64,000 nucleotides of DNA from an uncultured Myxococcales bacterium (GCA_937949945.1 CALFEQ010000195.1:1-64000), one strand, 5' to 3'. Positions 1 to 8,894 are shown, numbered from the stretch's first letter. The notes: generated from the letters alone by a model not told the origin. Numbers and translations are program-made.

Positions 1-2
1 CG

Positions 3-38
3 ACGCCGCCGCTCGCGACGACGCCGCCGCTCGCGACG
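3..38. repeat. Tandem 18-bp direct repeat, two perfect copies
   Basis: Two identical 18-bp units (3-20 and 21-38) encode TPPLAT twice in the linker of the partial gene. Whether more copies lie left of the window cannot be seen. Confidence 0.9.
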
Positions 39-503
39 ACGGACACGGCTTGGGGACGAGACCGCGCGCCGAACGTGACGAAGCGCTCGCCGGCGTTCAC
101 GGCGGGCCTCGTCGTCGGCGTCGTCGTCTCCGCAGCCGCCGCCGCGCTCGTCCTCTTCCTCGTGCGCGGCCAGGGCGCGGGCGCTGCTTCGGCGACGGCG
201 ACGACGACCGTCGCCGCGGAGTCTCCGCTGCCGCCACCCGTCGAGCCTTCGTCGGTCGCGCCGACGGACGAGCCGCCGACGGTCGCCGTGACGGTCTCGC
301 CGGCCGCGCTTCCGAACGCACCTCCTCCGGCTCCGAGCGGACGAGCGCGCGCTCCGTCGGCGCCCAAGAAAGGCCCCGCGCAGCGGCCGCCCGCGACGGC
401 CGCCTCGAGCTCGGCGGTCGCTTCGGCCCAGACCGCGTCGGTCTCCGCGCCTGCTCGACCCGCGGATGCGCCTGCTCCGAACGGAGCCCCGATCCTGCGG
501 TAG
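3..503 (+). CDS. C-terminal part of a membrane protein, possibly a Ser/Thr kinase tail (partial)
   Basis: The reading frame is open from the left edge with no stop, so the 5' end lies outside the window. The visible 166 residues start with a Thr/Pro/Ala linker (two copies of TPPLAT), then one membrane helix at about 33-54, then a long Ala/Pro/Ser/Thr-rich tail ending in APILR. Kinases further right in the window have the same linker, helix and low-complexity tail, so I infer the missing 5' part may be a kinase domain. The alternative is a separate 142-residue gene starting at the GTG at 75, with the helix as an N-terminal anchor. A secreted PEGA protein follows 12 bp later, the order seen in the other kinase modules here. 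Function is not shown by this fragment alone. Confidence 0.6.
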   Translation, partial: TPPLATTPPLATTDTAWGRDRAPNVTKRSPAFTAGLVVGVVVSAAAAALVLFLVRGQGAGAASATATTTVAAESPLPPPVEPSSVAPTDEPPTVAVTVSPAALPNAPPPAPSGRARAPSAPKKGPAQRPPATAASSSAVASAQTASVSAPARPADAPAPNGAPILR

Positions 504-515
504 CATCACGGGCAA

Positions 516-1475
516 GTGCCCTCGCGAACCTGGACCGCTCTGTCGCTCGCGCTCGTCGTGCTCTCCGTCGCTCCCGCGGCGCGTGCGGACGCGTCTGCGG
601 AGGCCGAGGCGCTGATCGCCAAAGGCGTCGAGCTCCGGGAGAAGGGGCGCGACGACGAGGCCCTCGGTCTGTTCAAGCAGGCCCTGGCCATGGCTCCCAC
701 GCCGCGTGCGCGTGCGCAGGTCGGGCTCTGCGAGCAGGCCCTCGGGATGTGGGTGGCCGCCGAGGCGAATCTGTCCGCTGCGCTCGCCACCGACGATCCG
801 TGGATCAACAAGAATCGTGCGGCGCTCGAGGGCGCCCTCGACACCGTTCGCAGGCGGCTCGCGACCCTCGAGGTGCGCGGCGCCGACGACGCGGAGGTCT
901 TCATCGACGGCGTGCGCGTCGGGAAGGGGCCCGGTCCGTTCCGCGTCGAAGCGGGGAGGCGGATGCTCGAGGTGCGGGCTCCGGGCTTCCATCCGACGGC
1001 GCGCTCCGTCGAGCTCCCGGCCGGCGGTGTCGCGCGCGAGACGGTGACGCTCGTGCCGGAGAGCAGGTCGGAGACGAACGAAGCACCTCGGCCGGACGCG
1101 CCCGTCACGTCGCTCGACGATCCGGGCCGCGGGCAGCGCCTGCTCGGATGGGGCTTCGTCGCCGCGGGTGCGGCGCTCGTCGCGGTGGGCAGCGCGGGCC
1201 TCATCGTGCGCAAAGGAATCGTCGACGACTACAACGCGACGTGTCCCGGGATCGGCGTCGAGCAGCCCGCGTCGTGCGATGCACAAGTGAGCTCGGCGCG
1301 GACGTGGCTCACGGTCTCCATCGTCACGCTCGCCGGCGGCGCCGTCCTCGGCACCGGCGGGCTCGTGCTCGCGCTGTCCGCGCCGTCGCGGCAGGAGCCG
1401 AGCGCTGGCAGAGGAGCCGTGCGGTTCGCGTGCGCGCCGTCGGGTCCGGGCCTCGCGTGCGCGGGCCGGTTCTGA
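516..1475 (+). CDS. Secreted TPR/PEGA-domain protein with twin C-terminal helices
   Basis: Product of 319 residues from a GTG start. Residues 1-25 form a Sec signal peptide ending ARA. Helical TPR-like repeats cover about 28-100. A PEGA domain lies at about 116-180, with the typical VFIDGVRVG and LEVRAPGFHP strands. A Pro/Asp linker leads to two membrane helices at about 209-231 and 264-287, separated by a short loop holding Cys243 and Cys254. PEGA domains are surface or periplasmic beta modules, common in myxobacteria and often near kinases; no enzymatic role is known. The architecture matches the proteins at 8891-9985, 38182-39201 and 54118-55215. The gene starts 12 bp after the partial membrane protein, so they are probably one operon. 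The specific role is unknown. Confidence 0.85.
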   Translation: MPSRTWTALSLALVVLSVAPAARADASAEAEALIAKGVELREKGRDDEALGLFKQALAMAPTPRARAQVGLCEQALGMWVAAEANLSAALATDDPWINKNRAALEGALDTVRRRLATLEVRGADDAEVFIDGVRVGKGPGPFRVEAGRRMLEVRAPGFHPTARSVELPAGGVARETVTLVPESRSETNEAPRPDAPVTSLDDPGRGQRLLGWGFVAAGAALVAVGSAGLIVRKGIVDDYNATCPGIGVEQPASCDAQVSSARTWLTVSIVTLAGGAVLGTGGLVLALSAPSRQEPSAGRGAVRFACAPSGPGLACAGRF

Positions 1476-1487
1476 GCGGAGCACCCG

Positions 1488-2456
1488 GTGCGTCCCGATC
1501 GTGCGCCGCTGCATCGCGCTCGGGCGATCCGCGCCGGCTCGGGGTTGCGAGCGATCGCATCCGCGGAGCTGACGCCGCGCGGTCCCGGTTACGATCCTCG
1601 CGCGCGGCTCCGCATGCGTGCGGTCGCGCTTCGGGGCGGGGAAGACGCCATCGTGATCGCGCTCGGGTGGACGGGCACCCGCGTGCGCGTCGAGGTGCTG
1701 GCCCACGGCGCGTGCTCGAGCGAGGACGCCGAGCGCGCCATCGACGCTGCACGCGGGCTCACCGCGGTCGACGACGATCCGACCGAGTTCTTTTCGATGG
1801 TGCGAGGTCACGCGCTGCTCGGACCGCTCGCGGCGCGCATCGATCCGCGCCTGCCGGCCACGCCCACGGTCTTCGAGAGCCTCACGGTCGCGATCGTCGA
1901 GCAGCTCGTCACCGGGATCGAGGCGCGCGCCGCCGTCCGTCGGCTCTGGCGGATCGCCGGTGACGCCGTGCCGGGCACCGATCTCGTCGCCGCTCCGACG
2001 CCGCCGGCGGTTCGGCGCGTGCCGACGTGGCGGATGCACGCGATCGGCATCGGGTCGAGGCGAGCGCAGACGCTGCGCGAAGCCGCCGTCCGGGGCGACG
2101 CGATCGAGAGGCTCCGCGCGTCGCCGCCGGAGGTCTTCGTCGAGAAGCTCCAGAGCCTGCGCGGCGTCGGGCCCTGGACCGCGAACGCCGTCGCGCGCGA
2201 CGCGCTCGCATGGTCCGACGCCGTTCCCGTCGGTGACTTCCACGCGCCGTTCACGATCGCGGCCGTGCTGGGCGGCCGTCACGATCTCGGGCTCGACGAT
2301 CGCGCGGAGGCCGATCAGGTGATGCTCGAGCTGCTCGCGCCGTTCCGTCCTCACCGCGCGCGCGTGGCGAAGCTCCTCGCGCATTTCGCGTCGACGACGA
2401 TGCGAGCGCGTGCGCCGCGCGTCGACGCGCACCGTCGCGAGCCGTGGAAGTTCTGA
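1488..2456 (+). CDS. AlkA-type DNA-3-methyladenine glycosylase (HhH-GPD family)
   Basis: Product of 322 residues, GTG start. The C-terminal half has the HhH-GPD signature: the helix-hairpin-helix LRGVGPWTANAVA at about 224-236, followed by VPVGDF, whose Asp250 is the expected catalytic aspartate. The family removes alkylated purines from DNA as a base-excision repair step in the cytoplasm. The first 100 residues are only loosely AlkA-like, so substrate range is inferred from the family. The gene follows the PEGA protein by 12 bp and converges on the next gene with a 12-bp gap. Confidence 0.85.
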   Translation: MRPDRAPLHRARAIRAGSGLRAIASAELTPRGPGYDPRARLRMRAVALRGGEDAIVIALGWTGTRVRVEVLAHGACSSEDAERAIDAARGLTAVDDDPTEFFSMVRGHALLGPLAARIDPRLPATPTVFESLTVAIVEQLVTGIEARAAVRRLWRIAGDAVPGTDLVAAPTPPAVRRVPTWRMHAIGIGSRRAQTLREAAVRGDAIERLRASPPEVFVEKLQSLRGVGPWTANAVARDALAWSDAVPVGDFHAPFTIAAVLGGRHDLGLDDRAEADQVMLELLAPFRPHRARVAKLLAHFASTTMRARAPRVDAHRREPWKF

Positions 2457-2468
2457 GCGCCGCCGGCG

Positions 2469-3035
2469 CTACTCGAGGCACTCGACGCGATACACCTTGA
2501 GGCCGCTCGCCGTGAACCGATACGGCGGGTCGCATGCATTCGCGACGACGGGCGCGTCGATCGGGGCCTCGCGCACGATGCGCACCGCGCGGGCGCGGAG
2601 CTCGCGCGCGATCCGCCGGTTCTCGGCGGCCGAGCGCCGCTTCGCCGCCGTCTCGGCTTCGCTCACGGCGAGGTCCGCCTCGAGGTCTTCGGCGCGCGCG
2701 ACCAGCACCTCTCGATCGTCGCCGGCGGCGCGGTCGGCGCGGTCGCGCGCGGCCTTCGCGCTCGAGCGGAGCGCGGGCAGTCGCGTCGCGATCTCCGCCG
2801 CCGCCTTCTCGTCGGCCGTCGCCGCTTCGTCGAGCAGCCGCGCCCGGGCGAGGAGCTCGCGGGCCTTCGCCACCGGCGACTCTTCCGCCGGACGCTCCGT
2901 CATCGACGCGCTCGGGGCTCCCCACGTCACGCGCGCCCCGGTGGACGGCATCGTGGTGCACGTCCCGTCGGCGAGGACCGTGGACGAGAGCGCGACGGAG
3001 GATACGAGGGCGGCGGCGGAGACGAAGAGCCTCAT
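2469..3035 (-). CDS. Secreted coiled-coil protein of unknown function
   Basis: Product of 188 residues. I chose the ATG at 3035 because it begins a clear signal peptide (MRLFVSAAALVSSVALSS ending VLA-DG). After a short Cys-containing stretch, residues of about 55-165 are Ala/Glu/Arg-rich with heptad-like spacing, as in a periplasmic coiled coil. The C-terminus has two Cys (ACDPPYRF and VECLE) that could pair with the N-terminal one. The start is 11 bp after the stop of the upstream gene on the same strand, so the two are likely co-transcribed. I do not recognise a family. Confidence 0.75.
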   Translation of the reverse strand: MRLFVSAAALVSSVALSSTVLADGTCTTMPSTGARVTWGAPSASMTERPAEESPVAKARELLARARLLDEAATADEKAAAEIATRLPALRSSAKAARDRADRAAGDDREVLVARAEDLEADLAVSEAETAAKRRSAAENRRIARELRARAVRIVREAPIDAPVVANACDPPYRFTASGLKVYRVECLE

Positions 3036-3046
3036 CGTCGTCGATG

Positions 3047-4210
3047 TTACGCCTGTTCGTCGCCCGGGCGAGGCCTCCGTCGTCGCCGGGGCCCGCTCTC
3101 GGTCGCCCTGCCGGGCATGGCCTGCGGTGGCTCCGGGTGCGAGGGAGTGGTCGGCATCGCCCCCGCCAGCGCCACGAGCGCGCGCAGGACCTCGCCCGGC
3201 GCGAGCACCTCGACGAGTCGTAGACGCGGCCGGAGGGCCTCGAACGTCGGCTCGACGAGCACGGGCCCGAGGGCCGCCGCCCGTACCAGCACGACCCGCT
3301 CTGCCCCGAGCGCCGGGATGTCCGCGGGCACGTCGTCGAGCGAGAGCGAGCCCGCGGTCTCGGGGAGGCTCCCGTCGCGCCGCATTGCGGTCCAAGGCAG
3401 GAGCTCGAACGGGAAAGTCACGCGGGGAGGCTTCTTCGGCGACGTTTCGCCTCGAAGGACCGCCAGCGCCTTCGGGTCGATGCGCTTGCCGGGGAGGCGA
3501 GCCTTCTTCGCGTCGGCGAACAGGGCGTCCGCGAGGAGGACGTACAGGTCCAGGTTGGAGGCCAGCCCGTCCGCGACGAAGCGCCAGCCGGCGGCCGCGT
3601 CGGGCGCGAGCACGAGGACGGGCGCGTCGTCGAGGACACGCATCGCCTGCACGAGCGCGCCGACCTCGTCGACCGCGTCGGACAGAGGCCACGCCGAGGC
3701 GAGGAGCGCGTCGTCCCGTCGAGCCTTCGCGCGCAGCGACTTCGAGCGCGTGAGGCACGCCACTGCCGCGAGGCAACGCGAAGGGAGCGCTTCGAAGGCG
3801 GCGGCTTCGCGCGGCATCGCTAGGGCGACGACGGCGCCTGCCGTCCCGAGCGCGTTCTCGACGACGTCGTCCTTCGCTGCAGCGATCGCCGCGGCCACGA
3901 ACGCGGTGGCTCCGTCGAGCAGCGTAGGGAGACCTCTGGCGAGCGCGGGCCATGCGGTCTCCGGCGATGCTCCTCCTTCGACGAGCGCGCCCAGCGTGAG
4001 CGCCAGGACGTGCGCGCCGTGTCCGTCCTTCTTCGCGAGAGCCCGGCCGATGGCACGAACGGCGCCGTCACGCGCCTCGCGCGGCGCACGATCGAACGCG
4101 TCGAGCGTCTCCTGCACCGCGCGCTGCAGTCGTCGTGGCTCGGCATCCGGCGTCGCCGCTCTCACGAGATCGTTCACGCAACGGGCGAGATCGCGGCGAC
4201 GAGTTGCCAT
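3047..4210 (-). CDS. Conserved-looking hypothetical protein
   Basis: Product of 387 residues from the ATG at 4210. There is no signal peptide or membrane helix, so it is probably cytoplasmic. The middle is Ala/Leu-rich and helical, resembling HEAT-like repeats (ALTLGALVEGG, ALARGLPTLLDGATAFVAAA), and the last 20 residues are Arg/Pro-rich. The open frame continues upstream of 4210, but that part has no codon bias or RBS. It is transcribed toward the secreted coiled-coil protein. I do not recognise a family. Confidence 0.75.
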   Translation of the reverse strand: MATRRRDLARCVNDLVRAATPDAEPRRLQRAVQETLDAFDRAPREARDGAVRAIGRALAKKDGHGAHVLALTLGALVEGGASPETAWPALARGLPTLLDGATAFVAAAIAAAKDDVVENALGTAGAVVALAMPREAAAFEALPSRCLAAVACLTRSKSLRAKARRDDALLASAWPLSDAVDEVGALVQAMRVLDDAPVLVLAPDAAAGWRFVADGLASNLDLYVLLADALFADAKKARLPGKRIDPKALAVLRGETSPKKPPRVTFPFELLPWTAMRRDGSLPETAGSLSLDDVPADIPALGAERVVLVRAAALGPVLVEPTFEALRPRLRLVEVLAPGEVLRALVALAGAMPTTPSHPEPPQAMPGRATESGPRRRRRPRPGDEQA

Positions 4211-4307
4211 CCACGCCGAATAACAGGCTTGGCGGCGGTGAGGGAGCTCCGCCTGGCCCAGGCCACCGCCGAGGTGGCCCGGCCATGGGGTCACGCATTG
4301 CAAGCCA

Positions 4308-4351
4308 CCGACATCACTCGAGGTCGCCTCCGGCACGCTGCTTGATGTCGG
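4308..4351. promoter_or_regulatory. 9-bp inverted repeat just before the lipoprotein start
   Basis: CCGACATCA (4308-4316) and TGATGTCGG (4343-4351) are perfect inverted repeats 26 bp apart, ending 7 bp before the ATG at 4359. They could be an operator half-site pair or an RNA stem over the ribosome binding region. A second inverted repeat, GGCCACC/GGTGGCC (4261-4279), lies in the same divergent promoter gap. Confidence 0.4.
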
Positions 4352-4358
4352 CGCGCGC

Positions 4359-5765
4359 ATGCACCGTCGGGCGTCATCATCGACATGTCGTGCCGTCGAG
4401 CGAAGCATCGGGTGCTTCGTGATCGCGGCAGGGATCCTCTTCTCTGGCTGCGCGGACGAGCGCGCGACCGGGTGGCTACCGAGCGCGCGCGCCGCGAGCG
4501 CGCCTCGGACTCCCGCCGCCGCGCCCGCACCCGCGGACGAAGCGCGGCCGGCGATCGTCGACGTGACCGGCGTGATCGCGACGGACCTCGAGGAGCCCGT
4601 CGAAGGCCGCATGGTCGTGATCGTCGATGCCCTCGGCGAGCGACGCGAGGGCGTCACGGACCACGCGGGAGCGTTCGCGATCGATGCCGTCGCCGCGCCT
4701 TACGACCTCGCCGTCGACGGCGGCGACCTCGGCCATCTGGTGTTCCTCGGCATCCGCCGCGCCGATCCTCGGATCGAGGTGCCCGCGCGACGGGCTCCGG
4801 CGCCTCCGAGTCAGCGCGTGCGCGTCGCCCTCCGCGCAGACGCGTGTCCGCCGGACGGATCGGTCACCATCGTCACGGCTTCGCCGTCCGGCGGGGGCTC
4901 CGCGACCGTGGCGTGCGAAGGCGCGAGCGCCGATCCGATCCTCGTCGAGGTGCAGCATGCGTGGCGTGCGCGGTCCGTCTCCGAAGACGAGCGCATCGTC
5001 GTCCACGTGCTCGCGAGCGACGAGGCTCGCACGTCCTTCGCGCATGCACGCGCGGGCGAGATCCCGGCGCGTCCGGGCGAGACCGCGGACGTCGGGATCG
5101 TCGACCCGGCTCCGATCGAGGCCGCGGGGCCCTTCGTGTTCGGGGCGGCGGACGGACCGCTCGAGGGTTGGGCGTGGACGACGGAGGTCTTCGTCGACGT
5201 GACGGGGACGGGGAGCGGCTTCGTCCTCGAGGAGGCGAGCGCCCCGCAGGCGATCACGCGCGTTCCGCTCGTGCCGGGCGGGTCCTCGAGGGTCGTCGTG
5301 TCGGCGACGCATCCGCGCTCGGACGGACGCGGCGGCTTCCATCGATGGGCGCAGGCGTGGTCCGGGGCGCTCGGGCTCTCGAGCGCTCCGCCGCTCCTCC
5401 GGGTCGAGGCGGGACCCGACGTCGTGTGGCCCGAGCCTGACGGCGAGATCGGGGGCGCCCGCGACGGCTTCGCGTGGCGGAGCACGCGCCGGGCGCTCGC
5501 GACGCTCGCCGTCGCCGACGTCGCTAACAGCGTACTGCGCTTCCGGGTGCACACGGACGGCGACGAGGTCCCGCTCCGCCGCCTCGCGCTCCTCGGGGTG
5601 CCGAAGCTGCTGTCCGGTGACCACGTGCTCGAGCTGTCGACGAGCGAGGGGCAGGGCGTCGACGACGCGTGCAGTCCCGATCCGGCGACACGTCGGCGGC
5701 GCGACGATCGAGGCGCGCCGGGCGGAGCGACGTCGCTCCGGACCTTCTTCCGCGTGACGGAGTGA
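4359..5765 (+). CDS. Large lipoprotein with carboxypeptidase-regulatory-like domain
   Basis: Product of 468 residues. A membrane-type N-terminus ends in the lipobox LFSG-Cys31, so it should be a lipid-anchored envelope protein. Residues of about 65-120 (VTGVIATDLEEPVEGRMV, then a Gly-Ala-Phe turn) resemble a CarboxypepD-regulatory beta-sandwich, a non-catalytic adhesion or stabilising module. The remainder is beta-rich and low in Lys, with no catalytic motif I recognise. The last 50 residues turn Arg-rich, which may be a genuine tail or a late frame error. It is divergent from the gene at 3047-4210 and converges on the next gene with a 4-bp gap. Confidence 0.75.
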   Translation: MHRRASSSTCRAVERSIGCFVIAAGILFSGCADERATGWLPSARAASAPRTPAAAPAPADEARPAIVDVTGVIATDLEEPVEGRMVVIVDALGERREGVTDHAGAFAIDAVAAPYDLAVDGGDLGHLVFLGIRRADPRIEVPARRAPAPPSQRVRVALRADACPPDGSVTIVTASPSGGGSATVACEGASADPILVEVQHAWRARSVSEDERIVVHVLASDEARTSFAHARAGEIPARPGETADVGIVDPAPIEAAGPFVFGAADGPLEGWAWTTEVFVDVTGTGSGFVLEEASAPQAITRVPLVPGGSSRVVVSATHPRSDGRGGFHRWAQAWSGALGLSSAPPLLRVEAGPDVVWPEPDGEIGGARDGFAWRSTRRALATLAVADVANSVLRFRVHTDGDEVPLRRLALLGVPKLLSGDHVLELSTSEGQGVDDACSPDPATRRRRDDRGAPGGATSLRTFFRVTE

Positions 5766-5769
5766 TCGC

Positions 5770-6189
5770 TCAGCGCGAGGGCATCTCGTCGGTCCACCCG
5801 ACGACGCGGTTCTGCGTCAGGTCGAGCGGCGGCCGCTGCCGGTAGGGGATGAAGAAGGCGTCGGGATCGGCGTCGGGCCGCGGCGGCGGGTGCTCGACCA
5901 GCGCGCCGTGGAAGCACCAGTGGTCGCCCACGTGCTCGGCGAAGAGCGCGTGCCAGCGCTCCTCGTCGGCACGCTGCTCGGCCGAGAGCTCCACGAGGAC
6001 CCAGCGGTATGGGTGGTCGGTCTCGTCGTCGCTCTCGCTCCAGAGCACCATCAGGCACGGCTTTCCGTCGTGCTCGACGACGGCTTCGAGCGGACCGTCG
6101 TACCAGTCGTTCACCCACAGCAGGCGGAGGTCGCTCGGCGCGATCTTCGTCAAGGTGCCGAGATCGACCTCCGGAAGCTTCTTCGGCAC
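5770..6189 (-). CDS. Small hypothetical protein
   Basis: Product of 139 residues from a GTG at 6189. The start is chosen because a GGGAGGGGG Shine-Dalgarno run lies directly upstream and the frame beyond it has no bias. The protein is acidic and aromatic-rich (LLWVNDWYDGPLEAVVEHDG, FHGALVEHPPPRPDADPDAFF), soluble, with no signal peptide. I do not recognise a family. Confidence 0.7.
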   Translation of the reverse strand: MPKKLPEVDLGTLTKIAPSDLRLLWVNDWYDGPLEAVVEHDGKPCLMVLWSESDDETDHPYRWVLVELSAEQRADEERWHALFAEHVGDHWCFHGALVEHPPPRPDADPDAFFIPYRQRPPLDLTQNRVVGWTDEMPSR

Positions 6190-6399
6190 GGCCCCCTCCC
6201 TCGAGGTACGAGCATACGCGCGGGCTCGCGCTCGGGCGAGATCGCGAACGGCCGCCGCGGCTTCCCATCGTCCGCTCGCGAGCACGAGCGCAGCAGCGTC
6301 GCGCGGGTGGATGAGCTCCGCGCGGTCGTGCTCGGGGCGCGCTGCGTGCATTTCGCTCGTTGCGAGCGGAGAGCGTCCGAGCTCGACCAGGAGCCTCCC

Positions 6400-6681
6400 A
6401 TGGCCCACTGCCTCGTCTGCGCCCACGACGTCGTGCCCACGCCACCGAGCCACGGCCATTGGGCGCTCATCGTGACGTTCTGGGCGCTCAGCCTCCTCTT
6501 CGGGATGGGCGCTGCGGCCGGAACGGGTTGGGGGCTGTTCCTCGTCCTCGCGTGGCTGCTGCTCGCCATCACGACGAGCGTGCTCGTCCACCACGCGACG
6601 TCGTGGACCTGCCCAGCGTGCGGTGCCGAGCTCCCGCAGCCGGTGTCCGCAGGCTCGCCGCCGCCGCCTTCCAGCCGCTGA
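6400..6681 (+). CDS. Small two-helix membrane protein with split zinc-ribbon cysteines
   Basis: Product of 93 residues. The ATG at 6400 follows an AGGAG sequence. The N-terminus has CLVC, then two membrane helices occupy about 21-62, and after them comes CPAC before a Ser/Pro-rich end. Two CxxC knuckles on either side of a helical hairpin would meet on one membrane face and could bind one zinc ion. Function is unknown. Confidence 0.65.
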   Translation: MAHCLVCAHDVVPTPPSHGHWALIVTFWALSLLFGMGAAAGTGWGLFLVLAWLLLAITTSVLVHHATSWTCPACGAELPQPVSAGSPPPPSSR

Positions 6682-6731
6682 AGCCTTGCGCGCCGGCGCG
6701 GAAGCCCGTCGAAAGGCCGCGTGCGGACGGC

Positions 6732-6757
6732 CGCTTCGATGAGCGCTCATCGAAGCG
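6732..6757. promoter_or_regulatory. Perfect 26-bp palindrome, likely operator
   Basis: Each half is CGCTTCGATGAGC followed by its exact reverse complement, with no spacer and no mismatch. It lies 70 bp upstream of the ATG at 6827 and 50 bp downstream of the preceding stop. With no loop it is a poor terminator hairpin; it looks like a site for a dimeric or tetrameric repressor. Confidence 0.6.
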
Positions 6758-6826
6758 AGGGCGCGCGACACCACGGAACTTGGCCCAAGGGCGCCGATTC
6801 GTGGAGGGTCGGTAGGAGGTTTCAGC

Positions 6827-7903
6827 ATGTCGCACCACCTCCTCTCTCGACGAGCCCTCCTCACGTTCACCGCGTCGCTCGGGATGTCCGTGCTGGCTCG
6901 GACGGCGCGAGCAGATGCGACGGCCACGACGCCTCCGGAGTCGGAGGCGAGCAACGCGCCGCGGACCGCGACGACGCCGGTCGCGGCGCCTCGTTCGAAG
7001 GTCACGTCGCGCGTCGTTCGGACGACGCGCGACGAGCGCGGGACCACGCTGATCCTCGAGCTCGAGCACGCGCCGTTCCCGGCGCCGGGGTCTTGGTATC
7101 GCGATCCGACGGTGCTCGTGTTCGTGCCGCACCACCATCGGCCCGGGCCGGGTGGCGCGATCAACTTCGTCGTCCACTTCCACGGTCACCGGACGACGGT
7201 GGAGCGCGCGACGGTGAAGCACCAGCTCCGCGAGCAGCTCTACGACAGCAAGCAGAACGCGATCCTCGTGGTGCCGGAGCTCGCGGTGCTCGCCGCCGAC
7301 TCCGCGGCGGGGAAGCTCGAGTCGCCCGGCGGCTTCGCGCGCATGATCGACGACGTCCTTCGGACGCTCCAGCAGCGGGAGGCGCGCGCGGCGCTCGGCA
7401 ACGCGGGCGTCGGTCGTGACCCGCGCCTCGGCCGCATCTGCGTCTCGGCGCATTCGGGCGGCTATCACGCGGCCGCATGCGCGATCCGTCACGGAGGCGT
7501 GAACGTCCACGAGGTCTGGCTGTTCGACGCGCTCTATGCGGAGACGGACGTCTTCCGCGACTGGGTGATCGCCGGACGCGGCAAGTCGATGAGCAAGCGT
7601 CACAAGCTGATCAGCTATTTCACCGCGGGGACGACCGAGACGAACACGCGCCGCCTCTTCGCGGAGCTCGAGCAGGCCGGCGTCCGATGCGCGCGCGAGG
7701 AGGTCGAGGGCACGCTCTCGCGCGAGGAGCTGACGCTCGCCGAGGCGGTGAGCATCCGGACCCGGCTCACGCACGGGACCGTCACGAGCGAGCTCAACAA
7801 CCTCCGCGACTGCCTCTACGCCTCGGCGCTCCCTCGTCGGCTGCGCACGTCGTGGTTCGACGTGAAGCGGGGCTCCCGTCCGCTCGAGCGGCGTCGCCGG
7901 TGA
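6827..7903 (+). CDS. Exported alpha/beta-hydrolase-like protein
   Basis: Product of 358 residues with a strong RBS (AGGAGG, 7 nt before ATG). The N-terminus SRRALLTFTASLG with a following ARA-D site looks like a twin-arginine or Sec signal peptide. VVHFHGH at about 115-121 resembles the oxyanion-hole strand of alpha/beta hydrolases, and SAHSGGY around Ser210 fits the nucleophile elbow. Later His and Asp residues could complete a triad, but I cannot assign them. It is therefore probably a periplasmic esterase or peptidase of unknown substrate. A 26-bp palindrome precedes it, and it converges on the Cys-rich lipoprotein gene. Confidence 0.75.
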   Translation: MSHHLLSRRALLTFTASLGMSVLARTARADATATTPPESEASNAPRTATTPVAAPRSKVTSRVVRTTRDERGTTLILELEHAPFPAPGSWYRDPTVLVFVPHHHRPGPGGAINFVVHFHGHRTTVERATVKHQLREQLYDSKQNAILVVPELAVLAADSAAGKLESPGGFARMIDDVLRTLQQREARAALGNAGVGRDPRLGRICVSAHSGGYHAAACAIRHGGVNVHEVWLFDALYAETDVFRDWVIAGRGKSMSKRHKLISYFTAGTTETNTRRLFAELEQAGVRCAREEVEGTLSREELTLAEAVSIRTRLTHGTVTSELNNLRDCLYASALPRRLRTSWFDVKRGSRPLERRRR

Positions 7904-7911
7904 CTTCGCGG

Positions 7912-7932
7912 CGGGCCCCTCGTCAGGGCCCG
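7912..7932. terminator. Stem-loop between convergent genes
   Basis: CGGGCCC, loop CTCGTCA, GGGCCCG: 7-bp perfect GC stem starting 8 bp after the stop at 7903 and overlapping the end of the opposite gene. There is no T-run. The 13-mer CCTCGTCAGGGCC in it recurs at 44533-44545, also just after a stop codon. Confidence 0.45.
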
Positions 7933-8894
7933 ACCTCCGCTGCCGCGGCGACGCACTCGCCGTCCACACAGACGCCGCCGTTGCAGGACTTCCCGCATCC
8001 GCCGCAGTTCTCCGGATCGTCGGCGAAGCGCGTCTCGCAGCCGTCGTCCGGGTCCTGGTTGCAGTTGCCGAAGCCGACGTCGCACAAGAACGCGCACCGG
8101 TCGGCTTGGCAAGCCGCCGTCGCATTCGGAGGGACGGGACAGACCGTACACCCGGGCCCGCACGCCGACGGATCCGTCGTCACGACGCACCTCGAGCCGC
8201 ATGCTCGATAGCCGGGCTTGCACGTGAGCTCGCAGCGACCCCCGACGCACTCCACGATCCCGTTGTCGACCTCGGGACACCGGACGTCGCAGTCTCCGCA
8301 GTGATTGATGCTCGTGAGCGGGTCGACGCACTCGTCCCCGCAGCGCAGGGGCGCGTCGGGGCCGCACCCCGTCGTGCAGCCGAACCCGCCCCCGGCCGGT
8401 GCGCATACGGGCCTCGACGGCGGGCAGACGGCCCCGCAGGCTCCGCAGCTCGCGGCGCGCGACAGGTCGGTCTCGCAGCCGTTCGCGGGATCTCCGTCGC
8501 AGTCGGCGAAGCCACGGTCGCATGTTTGTATGATGCACGCACCGTTCTCGCACGCGGGCGTGCCGTGCGCGATCGTGCACGGCGCGCAGCTCGGGTCGCC
8601 GCAGCCGTAGTGCGGATCGCCGAGCCCCACGCAGTAGCCGTGGCACATCCGTTGGCTCTCGGCGCACGGGGACGGACGGCCGGCGTCGTCGTTCGCGCCG
8701 GCGTCGCCGTCGATGCCCGGATCACGGCGATGCGTCTGCGGCTCGTTGTCGTCGGAGGAACGGACGTCGTCGGGCGGCGGTGGGTTCCTTCGCACGCCGG
8801 GCTCGTTGTCGAGGATCGCGTTGCACGCCACGACGGCGACGCCGGCGAAGAGAGCGCGCGCCGGCGTCGACTGGAAGAGAGAGCGACGGGTCAC
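7923..8894 (-). CDS. Cysteine-rich repeat lipoprotein
   Basis: Product of 323 residues with 41 cysteines. The N-terminus ends in VAVVA-Cys24, a lipobox, followed directly by NAILDNE. An Asp/Pro linker (about 30-75) leads to Cys-rich repeats of the form GFxxCxxDPxxGCE followed by CGxCGxxC, seen near 120-150 and again near 275-305; such repeats are typical of myxobacterial surface proteins. It is likely an outer-membrane-anchored, disulfide-stabilised ectodomain. The GTG start overlaps the stop of the PEGA gene by 4 bp (GTGA), so it is translationally coupled in a kinase / PEGA / lipoprotein operon. The ligand is unknown. Confidence 0.85.
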   Translation of the reverse strand: MTRRSLFQSTPARALFAGVAVVACNAILDNEPGVRRNPPPPDDVRSSDDNEPQTHRRDPGIDGDAGANDDAGRPSPCAESQRMCHGYCVGLGDPHYGCGDPSCAPCTIAHGTPACENGACIIQTCDRGFADCDGDPANGCETDLSRAASCGACGAVCPPSRPVCAPAGGGFGCTTGCGPDAPLRCGDECVDPLTSINHCGDCDVRCPEVDNGIVECVGGRCELTCKPGYRACGSRCVVTTDPSACGPGCTVCPVPPNATAACQADRCAFLCDVGFGNCNQDPDDGCETRFADDPENCGGCGKSCNGGVCVDGECVAAAAEVGP

